From Coix lacryma-jobi var. lacryma-jobi (taxonomy: Eukaryota > Streptophyta > Magnoliopsida > Poales > Poaceae), in contig CM019822.1 in assembly GCA_009763385.1 (NCBI GenBank), positions 12,882,700 to 12,946,699 of the forward strand: a stretch of DNA of 64,000 bases, read 5' to 3'. The notes beneath the pieces were generated by a model. The model was not told the DNA's origin, ran no database searches, and worked only from the letters and a program-made list of their open reading frames with translations. The stretch's first letter is position 1. Each line of letters begins with the position of its first letter. Shown one piece after another: positions 13,265 to 26,337 of this stretch. The translations under genes and the position numbers were made by a program.

Positions 13265-13720
13265 GACCCCCCTTGGGCGGTAGTACCGACAGCCTTTCTT
13301 ATTGCCGTTACACGGAGCGCGTTGACCAAAACGAACAACCGACTCCTGGTCGGTACCACCGCGGGCGGTAGTACCGAGGTTATGGCGGTACTACCGCCAG
13401 GCCATTTTTGGCTCGAACAGAGAGCATCTCACAAAGGGACTCGGTCCCTCGAAAACTACCGCCACAAGGTCGGTACCTCCGAGGTCGGTGGTACCGAGGT
13501 TATGGCGGTACCACCGCCAGGCCATTTTCAACTCAACACAGAGAGCTCCGCAAACTTGGTTACTACCGGCCATAGGTCGGTACCACCGCGGGCGGTAGTA
13601 CCGAGGTTATGGCGGTACTACCGCCAGGCCAAACCAAGCCACATCCAGAGAGGCTGCAAACAGCCCTCTTGGGTCGGTACTACCGACCACCAGGGTCGGT
13701 ACCACCGACCACACCAGCCT
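13265..13720. repeat. Array of near-palindromes (CGGTAGTACCG type) in Sirevirus LTR
   Basis: About ten GC-rich near-palindromes, e.g. GGCGGTACTACCGCC (7-base arms, 1-base centre), GGCGGTACCACCGCC and GGTCGGTACCACCGACC, are separated by 20-60 bp of unrelated spacer. The same array is in the other LTR (20,862-21,320). The upstream edge of the array (3,141-3,156) lies on the other side of Gypsy A. Confidence 0.75.
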
Positions 13721-14705
13721 GCACTCCCCGCGCTAGAACGGCCATAACTCTTCACTCCAAACTTCGATTTCGATGATCTTGGACATTTTGGAAAGCTTAT
13801 TTAGAGGGCTACACATCCCACATGAAAACAAGATCCAAATCTCAAAGGATTAGAACAGAATTCCAATCCAAGATCCATCGCTTCTCTTTTTCAACCAAAG
13901 CTTTCTCCGAAACTTCTCCGAGTTGATCCAAATCAACTCCAACACCTTCTCCTTTGCAAAAGTGCCAACACCACCAAGTGTACACCAACATGTGCATGTG
14001 TGTTAGCATTTTCACAATCATTTTCAAAGGATTTTCACTTACTCTCACCACGCCACTTGATCCTAGCAACATCGCAAAGTTAGATCGCTCAAGTGGCACT
14101 AGATGACCGATATGCAAACAAGTTTGCTCCTCTTAATAGTACGGCCATCTATCCTAAACCCGGTCATAATCTTCTCTACACACCTATGACCGGTGAAATG
14201 AAATGCCCTACAAATATACCTTTGCCTTGCGCATTCCATTCCATCTCCTCCAGTGTTGATGCAACATATGCACCAACCTATCATCAAATGATATGATCCA
14301 CTTCATATCATCACATGACCTCCATGGTACATCGATCTTGACCTCACTTGCTCTTCACCATTGCTTCGGTTCTTCGGCGCCAAGTCTTTGCTCAAGCCTC
14401 CCGACACTCGGTACCAACGGCTTCAAAGCCTCCAACTTGCCCTTCACCTTCGCAACCGGTTCGTCAAGCCAAGTCTTGCCTTGATCTTCACCATCTTAGC
14501 CACATGACCACATGTCATGTCACATATGCAATGAGCTCCTTTATCACATGTATGAGCCTTGCAACATCTTCCAAGCCATTTCACCTCTATGGCATATGTT
14601 GCTCACACATGATCACCTGTGGACTAATCACCTGTGTAATTCACTTTAAACACATATTAGTCCACCTAAGTTGTCACTCAATTACCAAAACCAACAAGGA
14701 CCTTT

Positions 14706-15445
14706 CAATCCCCCTTTTTGGTAATTGATGACAACTCTACAAAGATATGGAAATTATGCTTATTCCAAGTTAGCACTTCACAAGAATGTAAATTGCTAAC
14801 TTGGTTCGGATTCATGTTGCTTGCCCAACATTAAGACCATATGAGAGAATTTGGATAAGCACCATACAACCCGACTTTGTAGTGTTAACTCCCCCTACAT
14901 GTGTGCTCCATGTGCTGCCAAATGGTTTGGTTTTCAAGCTTGCACACATGCAATAAATATGAAAATTTGTGGGAGTGTTAGCACTACTAAGTGATGCTTA
15001 AGGTATACATGATGAAATTTTACCTTTGAAGCGTGCATACCACATTTTGATTCATCCTTAGCATCAACCTTGCTAGAAACAAGTGAAACTACATACCACG
15101 TGAGATCAACATTATAATCAAGGTTCTAGTTACCACTTGCTACACTAAACTATGCTCTAAATACCAAATGAAGGAAAACAATCATCATCCAAGTCTTAGT
15201 TCTAGCAAATATTGCACACAAGCATGTAGGAATGTAAAACATATGCAATGTGAGCAAGCAAATGTAATGCGCAAACAAATGCATCAATCATGTATTCATG
15301 AGCTTGCTCCCCCTACTTGTGTGCTCTCATTGTCCAAGAATTTTGATCCTCTTGCACTCTCCAATCATGCTCCCCTTTGTCCATGACATATCTTTACCAC
15401 ATCTCCCCCTATCATATCAATCTTTGTCACTTTCTCCCCCTTTGT
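14706..15445 (-). promoter_or_regulatory. Polypurine tract and cluster of PPT-like tracts
   Basis: The PPT proper adjoins the 3' LTR (14,708-14,718; minus strand CCAAAAAGGGGGAT). Upstream on the minus strand, more AGGGGGAG tracts occur near 14,889-14,898, 15,307-15,316, 15,369-15,378, 15,401-15,412 and 15,431-15,445. One of them is again followed by ATTGATGACAAA, as at the true PPT. Second-strand initiation at more than one site is plausible but not shown. Confidence 0.6.
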
Positions 15446-17719
15446 CATCAATAACCATAAAGGCATGCTTACTTGATACAAAGGGTTGCACTAGGGTAGA
15501 TGTTGACATTTGAGTCTTCATTTTTTATGGACACCACCATATGTGTTGAATGACACCATGTGTAGGATCTTTGACCTTGATACCAATAGGTGGGGCACCT
15601 CCCCTGTCATAGCATGGGTCATCCACTTGATAAGCTTGAGCTCTTGTTGGTGAGGGATGCTTTGCTTGATTTGATCACTTATAGTTGAGGATCATTTGAA
15701 GTCTTGTAGGATACCACTTGAATGAAAATTTAACTTGATATCCATTTGCATTATTATCTTCTTCTTGAACTCTTGTCATCTTCATGAGCTTCTCATTTGT
15801 GACTTGATCTAGGCAATATTGCACAAGATATCTAACTCGGTTTGCTCTAGAGTAAGCTTCTTCACACATCTTTCAATGGTTATCTTACTCATGTTGAATT
15901 AGACACTAATGTTCATCTTCTAGATCAAGTACTTGGGTTCACTAGCTCATGAACAAACTCATATACTAACCACTAGATCATATAATCAAAAAGCAATAGT
16001 GGTAGGCTATGAATTTCACTTTTCAATTGTTATGCATGATCCTATTTAGCATGTACTATATGCACTAACCGCATACTAGTGAGGAATGAAATGATCATGC
16101 ACATTACAATGATACCTTGCTATCTTGGAGTAGAGGATAGTCATTTGATTCCAATTAAGCTCCAAATAGCAATGTGAAGTCCATGGTGAAGACCAATATA
16201 CCCAATTGATAGAACAAATCTTCACCCATATGATTAAGTGCACTATCTTGTTGTGGTTGGCTTGCTTCATTTGATCTTTGCTTGCTTGCATTTATGAATG
16301 TCACTCATGATTTGCTTCTCTATCTTGGGTGTTGCTTGCTTTCTTTCTTGATCAATCTCTTGATTTCTCCAACTAAGCATCTCCAATGATACTCTAGATC
16401 ACCACTTCCATGTTAGCCTTCCAAGCATCATGCTCGGTTAACCTACAAAAGGCGGCAAGCCCTACAAAAGGGAGAAGTGACCTCTCTCCAAAGAATCATC
16501 CTTGATACTCACTTGAATTGACTTTGTTTGATTGATCCATTGAACTCTTCTAGAAATGTGATTTTGAATCCTTCTTTGAGTTCTTTTCTTTCTTCCTAAT
16601 GATCTTCAATTTGATACTAGAACTTGATCTTTATCTTCATCTTGATGTTGGTCCTGATCTTCATTTGAGTACCAAATGTGTGGTTCAAATATACTTCCCA
16701 ATCAAATGAACTTGTACTCATATTTGTCATGCTTCTAGCTCATCTCAAAACCAAACATAGGTCCCTCAACCACTTATAAACATGATTCCAACTTGAGGGC
16801 CTTTCAATCAAAGTGACTCTAGATTAATCCAATAATTGTCACTTTTCTGGCAGATTCTGTCCTTCTCAAAGAAACATGCATATCTCCCAAAATATAAGTC
16901 TAATGACTATGAAATTTGGTGGAGATGTGCCTCTCTAAGTGTTTCTAGCAGCCATAAAAATTTGAGCTTCATTGGCTTTCTAGATTGCTACCAGATTTCA
17001 ATTCTTTCCATAGTACACATGCTGAAAGCTATTGCACTATAGTTGACAAGATCTACTCCAAAACCAAAGTATATCTTATCCAATAATCATGAATTTTGCA
17101 CAAAAACTAATATCATAAGTGTAGAGCATGTGTACCAAATTTCAAGCCAATCCAAAAATATTTGATCATCCAAACATGGCTATCTTTCAGCTCACTCAGA
17201 TTTTGCAATATTGAACAACTTTGAGCAATTGAGCTATACTCTACCAATTTGAATCAACTTGAAGCTAACTTGTTTGAAAACAATTTCACAAGACATACAT
17301 CCATTCAAATCACTACTAAAGAAGTCTCATGAACATATCCAATCAAACTAACTCAAACTTGATCACTAAGCAATTTATCCATTCAATCATCTTATAGCAA
17401 GCAACATATGCATATATATCCAATTCAATCAACTCATATGCATCTAAAAGAACACGATCAACTAGAGATATACCTTAGTAGCTTATGATCATCAAATAGC
17501 AAGCTTCTACTCAATTTGATTGCAAGCCTTCAAATAATTCCATAAGATCACCACAACTAGAATGTGGACACTTGTATGTTGTAGCACATTTGGACTTCAC
17601 TTGACTTGACTTGGCATTGGGTTTGGATAGCACTAAGCTTCATTACTTGACTCAATCATATGATGGACAATATGGAATTGATTGAATCAAGCCTCCAATG
17701 CCATGGTACCTACACACAA
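14719..17719 (-). other. Long 3' non-coding internal region of the gag-only Sirevirus
   Basis: Three kilobases of AT-rich sequence where pol would be expected. I find no DSG protease motif, no CxxC...DDE integrase and no YVDD reverse transcriptase in any frame. ORFs here are under 130 codons and show no family motif. Confidence 0.65.
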
Positions 17720-19691
17720 TCATCCACTTTTTGATGGTACCCAAACTAGTTTGGGTCCTCTCAGTTAGGTGCAACATACTTTGGCATAGCCTTAGTATGA
17801 GTAGCGGGATGTTTTGCAATAGCAACCAATGTGGTACCATTGTCATCCTTTCTAAGCACAATATCATTGTCAATTGAAATAGGCTTAGAAGTCATACCTA
17901 GGGGACATGAATTAGCCATGTGTCCCCTTTCCCGGCATGAGTAGCAAACTCTCTTTGATTGAGCCTTTTCTCCTTGCTCAAATGTTGCTTCTCATTGCCT
18001 TGCCTCTCATGAGTTGCTTGAGCTTTCTCAAGCTTGTTAGGACACTTCGAGGCAAAGTGTCCCATGTCACCACACTCGTAGCACTTGATGTGAGCCAAAT
18101 CTTTCTTCTTTTCTTCATTCTTGCTCATCATCATCTTTGGCATCATGGATATGAGTTGGATGCCTTGTTCTTCCACCCTTCTTGTTTTCTTCTTCTTTAT
18201 CAAGTCACCCCATCATGGTTGATCTTGACTTGATCTTGGGGCTTCTCTTTTTTGCTCAACTTGTGGCTTTGGTTGAGGCTCTTCTTGTTGCTTTACCAAT
18301 TGCTTGGTTGGGCACATAGAGGTGAGATGTCCTCTAGTGCGGCACTGAAGCATTTGATATGCTTGAGCCTCTCTTCTTCCTTCTTCAACTTGAGCTTTTC
18401 TCCATTGGGGCAAGCATTTGCAAGATGTCCCATCTCATGGCATTGAAGCACATGAAATGAGCTAGCTTCTTTGTTCTTGCTTTTCATCTTCTTCAATCTT
18501 TTTCTCTCCCCCTTGGACAGCTCTTGTTGAAACCAATGCCACTCTTGTCACCATAGCTCTTTGATTCTTCAACATGTGCTCAAAGGTGACTTTGGAGTTG
18601 TAGCACCTCTCTAACTTGTTGCTCAAATTCCTCACTTCATTTTTGAGCTCATTGTTCTCCTTCAAAAGGTTAGTCTCACAAGACATAGAAGTAGAACACG
18701 CATCTAAATGTGAAGAACATGGCATGTCTAATAAATCATCACAAGAGGTGGATACATTCTTCTTGCCTACATCACATGGGTTAGCAACACTTTGTAATCG
18801 ATCATTTGATCCATGTGATGAGCTCTCATTGTTTTTAAGTTCCTTCGAAAAAGCTTTAATGAGAGAGCCATATTTCTCAACTAATTCATCATGTGAAGCT
18901 CTAAGAACATCAAGTAAGTGCTTATGTTCTTCACATGAGTTCTTTAGAAATGAGTTTTCATTTGCTAATTTCATTATTTATTTTTTCTCATTTTCTAAAG
19001 ACATGGTCATGCTAGCAAGTCTACTAACAAGCTCATCATATGAATCAACATGATCAACCACATTAGCATTAAATACCTTGGTGTCACTGTGACATGAAGC
19101 AATGTGGTGATGGGCTTGTAGTAGTATCACATCATCACCCGAGCATGAGCCATCAACATCATCAAGTGTGCTTGGAGTAGAATCATTACTTGCAACACTT
19201 GAATCATCACCATCAACCTTGTCAAGTGAGCTTGTTGTAGATCGATCATCATCATCATCATCACTTGACCATGAGGTGGAGCAATCTTCCACAACTACCA
19301 AGTTGTGGTCATGCTCAACATCCTCATGTGCCACCACCTTGGTCTCATCCTCCTTGAACTTGCCATCATCCCATGTAGATGAGTCACCGAAGGGTGTGCT
19401 TGATGGATTCCCACATCTCATGGGCGGTCCCTTTGGAGTTTATCTTATAAACAACTCAAAACTCAATGCATCGATTAGATAACAATAAGCATTTGCATCG
19501 AGTTCAAAGAGATCCTTTTGAGCTTGGTGAGATTTCTATGGTCCAAAACATGAGTGAGAACTAGTGACAATCCACCAAAACTTTGGCCCCTTTGCACGAA
19601 AATGATCAAGCATATGGTGTTTCCATTGTGCAAAGTGTGTGCCATCAAAAATATGTGAATCACACACATCATCTAGCCCACTAGACGCCAT
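17720..19691 (-). pseudogene. Sirevirus-like gag with several zinc knuckles, frameshifted
   Basis: The ATG at 19,691 opens a frame with FDGTHFAQWKHHMLDHF and KFWWIV, the N-terminal gag motif of this Copia group, then a stop; the frame shifts several times. The middle is acidic and coiled-coil-like (18,462-18,974). The C-terminal half has four CCHC-type knuckles: 17,905-17,946 (CYSCRERGHMANSC), 18,042-18,083 (CYECGDMGHFASKC), and two near 18,312-18,353 and 18,411-18,452 that lack the first Cys in the present frame because the sequence is one base short. The frame ends in PKLVWVPSKSG and a stop at 17,720, typical of the Sirevirus gag C-terminus. Gag would package RNA; this copy cannot make a full protein. 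Confidence 0.75.
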
Positions 19692-19728
19692 CCTCTCGGG
19701 TCGGTGAAGACCACAAATGAGAGACCTC

Positions 19729-19740
19729 GCTCCGATACCA
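19729..19740 (-). other. Primer binding site of the gag-only Sirevirus
   Basis: The minus strand reads TGGTATCGGAGC, which matches the tRNA-iMet complement TGGTATCAGAGC except for one A to G change, two bases from the LTR end at 19,743. Confidence 0.75.
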
Positions 19741-20861
19741 ATTGAAGGGTCGAGATGGCGGACTAGAGGGGGGTGAATAGTCCTTTATAAAAATAATCGC
19801 ACCGGCTAACCGAAACAAATGCGGAATTAAAACTATCGGTCTAGCCAAGACTACACCCCTCTACTTATACTCTATGACACCTTATAAAAGATTCTAAACA
19901 ATGCAAATAAGGTGTCGGGCTAGCTAGGGCTCACCTAAACAATTCTAGCTTGCAAGGTTACACAAACCTAAGCAACTAGTACTCAATCAAACGGGGAGCT
20001 CCTACACATGCCACTAAGCAAAAGCACAAAGCCTAAGCTCACTAGCAATGCTCAATAACAAGGCTACACAAGCCAAATTAGAGAGCTCAACTTAGCTACA
20101 CAAACTAAGCAATGTGACTAGCAAGACTACAAGTCAACTAGTCACTCACGGGATTAACTTCTATGCTACACAAGCTAAGAAGGTAACTAGCATGCTACAC
20201 AAGCTAACTAGTTACAAGAGCAACTACACTAGCACAAGTATATGAAACGTAAATACAAGCTAGTGAATGGAGTTTGCAAACCACCGAGAAGATGAACACG
20301 AAGATGACACGGTGATTTTTCTCCCGAGGTTCACTTGGTTGCCACCAAGCTAGTCCCCGTTGTGTCGACCACACACTTTGGTAGTTCGGCGGCTAATAGG
20401 CACCACACCTAGCTCGACACTCGAGCGCCGCAAGAACTCACCCACAAGTGAGGGTAACTCAATGACACGCTCTATTAGAGTTGCTCTTCGCGATCCCCGC
20501 GGGGTGAGCACAATGCCCCTCACAATCCTTCTCCGGAGCCACGCACAATCTTCACGCGGGCTTCACGACGGAGACTCGATCACCAGATCTACGAGGTGGC
20601 AACCTCCAAGAGTAACAAGACCACCGGCTTGCAACATGAACACCTAGTGCCACTCGATGCAATCTCTCAAAGCAACGCACTAGAATCGCTCACTCGCAAT
20701 AGGTTCGCACACTAGCAAGCACAAGCGAGTTAGAGGGCTCCCAAGCACATCCACACAAGCCACCAAGGCTTTGGAGTGCTCAGCAGCTGGCCCAAAACCG
20801 GCCTCCACTCCTATTTATAGAGGGGAGCGGCCAACTAGCCGTTTCCCCTTTCCTGCGCCTC

Positions 20862-21320
20862 GGTCGGTAGTACCGACCCCCCTTGGGCGGTAGTACCGAC
20901 AGCCTTTCTTATAGCCGTTACACGGAGCGCGTTAACCAAAACGAACAACCGACTCCTGGTCGGTACCACCGCGGGCGGTAGTACCGAGGTTATGGCGGTA
21001 CTACCGCCAGGCCATTTTTGGCTCGAACAGAGAGCATCTCACAAAGGGACTCGGTCCCTCGGAAACTACCGCCCAAAGGTCGGTACCTAGGTCGGTGGTA
21101 CCGAGGTTATGGCGGTACCACCGCCAGGCCATTTTCAACTCAACACAGAGAGCTCCGCAAACTTGGTTACTACCGGCCATAGGTCGGTACCACCGCGGGC
21201 GGTAGTACCGAGGTTATGGCGGTACTACCGCCAGGCCAAACCAAGCCACATCCAGAGAGGCTGCAAACAGCCCTCTTGGGTCGGTACTACCGACACCAGG
21301 GTCGGTACCACCGACCACAC
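20862..21320. repeat. Palindrome array, 5' LTR copy
   Basis: Same motif family as at 13,265-13,720, uninterrupted here because Gypsy A is only in the other LTR. Small indels (for example 21,088-21,092) separate the two copies. Confidence 0.75.
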
Positions 21321-21837
21321 CAGCCTGCACTCCCCGCGCTAGAACGGCCATAACTCTTCACTCCAAACTTCGATTTCGATGATCTTGGACATTTTGGAAA
21401 GCTTATTAGAGGGCTACACATCCCACATGAAAACAAGATCCCAATCTCAAAGGATTAGAACAGAATTCCAATCCAAGATCCATCGCTTCTCTTTTTTAAC
21501 AAAGCTTTCTCCGAAACTTCTCCGAGTTGATCCAAATCAACTCCACACCCTTCTCTTTGCAAAAGTGCCAACACCACCAAGTGGAAACCACATGTGCATG
21601 TGTGTTAGCATTTCACAATCATTTTCAAAGGATTTTCACTTTACTCTCACCACGCCACTTGATCCTAGCAACATCGCAAAGTTAGATCGCTCAAGTGGCA
21701 CTAGAGACCGATTGCAAACAAGTTTGCTCCTCTTAATAGTACGGCCATCTATCCTAAACCCGGTCATATCTTTTCTCACACCTATGACCGGTGAAAGGAA
21801 ATGAAATGCCCTACAAATATATTTGCTTGTGCATTCC

Positions 21838-24800
21838 TGTAACAGAACCGACCAATTTGCACCAGATTAAGCACCGAATCGCTGCTTTCACAGAGATTAC
21901 AAGTACTTAAGCTCGTACAAACCCGGTAGTCCGGAATCTCGAAGGATTTCAAGTCATTCAACTTTAACCAAGATCGTAATAGATTAGCGTACATGCCCAC
22001 AAGGTACATTCAGTTCGCACATAGTTCAAATACATCGGAGTTCGATAGTTATTACAAACCATAGTTTTGAATTCAAGCGGAAGCAACATAGTTTTGAAAC
22101 ACCAGTCCTTAGTTCACAATACGGTGCCATATGCCTGATCTGTCCACAAAAGCATCAGGAAAGATAAGGATTGACCATGCCCATGGTCTAGTCACTGCCC
22201 TCGACGGGATACAGACAGTTCTCGCAGTAGCCGAAGAAAAACTTGCCCATCTGCAACAACAAGGGATAGCACCCTGAGTACGAGAAGGTACTCAGCTAGA
22301 CTTACCCGTCATAAACCAGAAATAATTGACACCAAGGATTATGCAAGGCTGTATCTGGGTTGGCCACACTTACCTTTTGCTTAAAAGCATTTTATTATTA
22401 AATAATCCTCATTCGAGCATTAGCAGTCACTTTTATGTAATCAGCCTGATTATCTAGATTTGCACCTGATCTAGAGCAAACACTTGACTACTTATTCAAG
22501 CAAGAGTGACTATTTCATCAATAGCCTTTCAGATTCACCAACCATAACCATCATTAATTCCATATATTACTACGGTAACACATGCTCAGTCAAGTTACTC
22601 ACTAACCAGGAGCGATGGCGATTATAATCGATTCCTACCAGCTGGGGACAAAATGTCGCACACTCGCCCGACACACCCTGCCAGGCGGCCGTTGGCGACC
22701 ACTCAGGAGGTTCGAGAACCCAAATCGCGGGACGGCCATGGACCCTTCTACACCGAGGGTTATCTCAATGCCAGGTCGCTCAAGCTATTACTGCCCACGG
22801 TCATGCCAGGTCGATCAGGCCCTGCCTGCCCTCGGACCATGCCAGGTCGATCAGAATAGTTGCCCACGGTACATATAAGGCCCTGGGTGTTAGGCGTCAA
22901 CGTCTCCGTCACCGGCTCGAAACACCTTACTCGGCTTCACGGGAGGTACCCGCACCTGCTCCGTTAAGTGATTGACGCGTTCAAAATGACTGAGGTGTGC
23001 CTTCGTCGGGTCCTAATCGACACAGACGGGAGACTACTAGCACACAGAACCCATGTCCTGCTGCTCCTACATCCCGCCCGGTCTCAGATAATTAACACAT
23101 GGTTCTCTCCATGATAGCACCAGGCTAAACATGTTTAGTATCCACCTATATGCGGGGGACAGGAAATCACCCGACTTTTACCGGTCTAAGCAGGGCTAAG
23201 CATATAATCGAGCCTAGACCTAACAGGGATCACAAGATAATATTTGCAGGTGGACAAGGATAATTAATCAATGCAGCAACGGTATCACACAACTCCTAAG
23301 ACCTAATGCAACAATCATATCAGGTTAACTTGTAAACGGTAATTTGCAAACCGTAGGAGAAAAATGCTCCGGGGCTTGCCTCGCTCTCGAAGTCGGCGGG
23401 GCGGTGATCACGGCACTCCGGCAGGTCCTCAGCGTCTCCTTCCGGGATCCCCTCCTCGGTTGTCTCCTCCTGACGCTGCTCCTCCGGCGTGTCTTGGGCT
23501 TCCACTACCGACCCTGCATGATGCGGTACATGAATGAATAACATGAATGCACATGGAATGCACAGTGTGATGCAACATGGAGTAACAACTCAGGAGATAA
23601 GCACATGTCATCTACTGCTACTCACTTATTTAATTTAACATACTACTTACTAAGTCTTGTTGTCACCACATCAAAGTTGCTTAACGGGTTTATTACCCTC
23701 TAATATTTGTAGAATTAAATCTAGTTAATTAGGCCTATAACAGTAACCTATCCTAGACAGCTTCAAAAACTATAAAAAAATTACTGGAGATTAATAGTAC
23801 TTAATCTAACCCTCTGTCCAAATTTCATCCCATTTGGACCTAGACTCTATCCCCTATGAAAAAGACAAATTCTATCATGAAAAGGTGCTTTGAACTACAC
23901 ACCCTAGCAACAAGTGTCAAACAACAGATTTCTTATTTTTCTACTGAACTTCCTAGCATAAGAGCAATGTGCTTAAATTCTCAGGTTCATATTCCTCATA
24001 TTTTAATTACTACAAAATAAACAAGAAAACAGCATTTAACCATTTTATTACTACTGCTAAACTATTTCACAAGCAACCTCATCTTATATTTTTCTCTGAA
24101 ACTACTCATCCATACAAGCCTAACAAAACTGGAATCACATTTTTCCGACCCATACATAATTAGTTATGCATTTTCCAAGTTATCAGCACTTTTCTAATTT
24201 AAATAAATCTACACATAAAAGTATTACCAACAATGCGTTTAACATACTTCACAGGTAGATCTAATCATGCTTAACACAACAAAATTTGTTTCACAGGATT
24301 TGGACTTAAAATGAGCCTTGCACGAATTTTTGAAGCCTTTACATGAATTCTGCAAAACACACTAAAAAGGAAAACTCAATCCTATACGCTACAGACTTCG
24401 GCCGAGGCCAGAGACACGGCTTCGGCACACCTGGTGCGACTCGCCCGAGGCTCAGACGAACTTTACCGATTCGCCCGAGGCTTCGACACATATTTCCGAT
24501 TCGCCCGAGGCACACTGGCAGCCGAGGCTAACCTATTCAGCTGAGGCTACTGACTCAACCGAGACTAACTGACTTGGCTCGACTCGACCGAGGCTTACTG
24601 ACTTGGCTCGACTCGACCGAGGCTTACACAACCGACCCGATCGAGGCTCGAGGCGAAGGCTCGGTTCATCCGACTTACCGAGGCCTACGGCAACCAGGCT
24701 CTTCCCTTTTCTGCCAGTCGGGGCCCGCTGGTCAGGGCGACCAAGCTTCCGAGGCCAGGCTCGGCACGTTACCGCGCGAGGCCAGGCTCGGCAGTCAACG

Positions 24801-26283
24801 GCGGAGTTTGGCGCCGTGGTCGTTGACCGGCCCTAGCTCGTCGACGGCGGCGACACTTCTGGCGACACTGAGACCATCGTTGGGTGCGGGTTTACGAGAC
24901 GAACACGACCGACTAACTGCTGAGCCAGAGGGATACCGGAGCAAGCTCGACGGCGGCCATGGCGGAGCGGCGGCTCTGCGACTCGGCGGCGGAACTCTCC
25001 CGGCGGCTTGCGACTCGGCAAGGCTAGCACTAGCCCACGCAAGACCTAAGCAACCTATTGGAGCAACTCCCAGGCTTCGGCATCCCCGGCATTGCCCGGC
25101 GCGATGCACGGCGGCGGTCCATGACGGACACAGCGCGACTGGCCCGTGGTCCGGCGAGCTCAGGGCGCGAGAGGGGTCTCCATTTGACTCTAAGCTACTA
25201 CGGCGGTAGAGAAGACTAGAACATGGCTCGGTTTGGGATGGCTTGGCCGGAGATGACCGGTCCACGTGAAGGTCACGGTGGCGGCCATGGCGGAAGCTTG
25301 CGGATGGCGTCCGCTGTTCCGGTAGCTAGAGAGGAAGAGAGGTGAAACCAACCTTTGCCGGAGAAAAAGGAGGTCACGGCGGAGAAACTGGCGGGAGGAA
25401 TCGATCGAGCGGCGTGAGCGGTGGAGCGAGTAATCGCTCGCCGAGGTTCGGCGGGCGGCGGCGGAAATGGCGGCGGCGCTTCGCTCTGTGAGGTGGGTGG
25501 AGTGGGAGTGGAGTGGACTTTCTGGCTTGCAAGCTCAAGGCGGACAAGACAAAGGAACAAGTGCCTGGAGCGTATTGCACCTGGCCAGTTCCCTCGGGGG
25601 AACTCCCGACCGGACGCGGCGGCGTCAGGCGTCGAGCTCCACGCGGCGGGCATGCACCGAGCTCCTGGGCGTCGTGGCGAGCTTGCAGAGAGCGAGGGGG
25701 TGACATGGCGCACGCGGCGCAAAACGCGGGCGCGATGCCTGGTGGTTTTGCCGGCCAGCGAGGCGGTCTCGCGGCGGCGGCAGGCTCGGTCGGCGCGGAG
25801 GGAGCGGCGCGCGCGCGGGGAGGAGAGAGAGGGACTGACCGGTGGGGTCCACGGTCAAGATTAAACTAAAGAGGTTTTGTTTCCAACTTTGATGCTCTAT
25901 AACTTCTAAACTAGACCGAACTAGGAAAAGGTCCCAACAGCAAAGTTGCTTAGAATTTGTAAGGAACAAATCATCCTTAAGGCTCCAGTCCAAATTCTGT
26001 TGTTTAAAAGAAATTTAGTGCTAAACCATTTTTCTAATGCAAGAAATCCTAACTAAAAAGCTTTTTCTGAGAAAGTGCTTTAAAGCAAAGTTGTTCCCTT
26101 CATCAAGATCTACAACTTTGTTATAAGGCACTTGGTCAGAAACAGAAAGCATAACAAGGTTACACTAGAGACCAAACAAGGACTTAAGCATTCAACAAAC
26201 ATATGCACATGAAATGATGAGATGCTATGCTTATGCCATGCCAAATTATGCATTTAAGGATTGCTTAACACCGGGGTGTTACA
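21838..26283 (-). repeat. 3' LTR of Gypsy B
   Basis: Matches 32,833-37,278 over its whole length. It contains a CpG-rich block with CTCGCCCGAGGC words (24,400-24,800), a GC-rich ORF-bearing part (24,570-25,870, chance ORFs repeated with indels in the other LTR) and an inverted repeat CAAAGTTGT...ACAACTTTG (26,086-26,120). Confidence 0.88.
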
Positions 26284-26297
26284 GCCCTCCCCTCCTT
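26284..26297 (-). other. Polypurine tract of Gypsy B
   Basis: The minus strand reads AAGGAGGGGAGGGC directly before the 3' LTR TGTAACA, the normal place for plus-strand priming. Confidence 0.8.
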
Positions 26298-26337
26298 AAA
26301 GGAATCTCGTCCCGAGATTTGAGTTACTAACCATTCC

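Larger units (their letters stand above)
2020..14707 (-). repeat. 3' LTR of the gag-only Sirevirus, interrupted by Gypsy A
   Basis: Parts 2,020-3,156 and 13,265-14,707 align along their whole length with the 5' LTR parts 19,743-21,837 and 37,284-37,754. GTACC at 3,152-3,156 and 13,260-13,264 is the TSD of the inserted element. The LTR holds an A/C-rich section with many CAAGC/CTAGC words (2,100-2,560), a minus-strand TATA (3,094-3,101) and a GC-rich palindrome array (13,265-13,720). ORFs at 2,639-2,997 and 13,322-13,747 recur in both LTR copies with indels and are not genes. Confidence 0.85.

Noticed and set aside
13265..13720. CRISPR-like array of short repeats with spacers
   Set aside because: The repeats are variable near-palindromes inside a plant LTR, present identically in both LTR copies, with no cas genes and a eukaryotic context.
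18978..19421. Separate acidic Asp/Ser-rich protein gene
   Set aside because: It is the middle of the frameshifted Sirevirus gag, read in one of its broken frames.
24574..25993. GC-rich ORFs of 150-211 codons in the left LTR of Gypsy B
   Set aside because: The same stretch in the right LTR (35,567-36,970) has different frames and lengths because of indels, so no protein is conserved.
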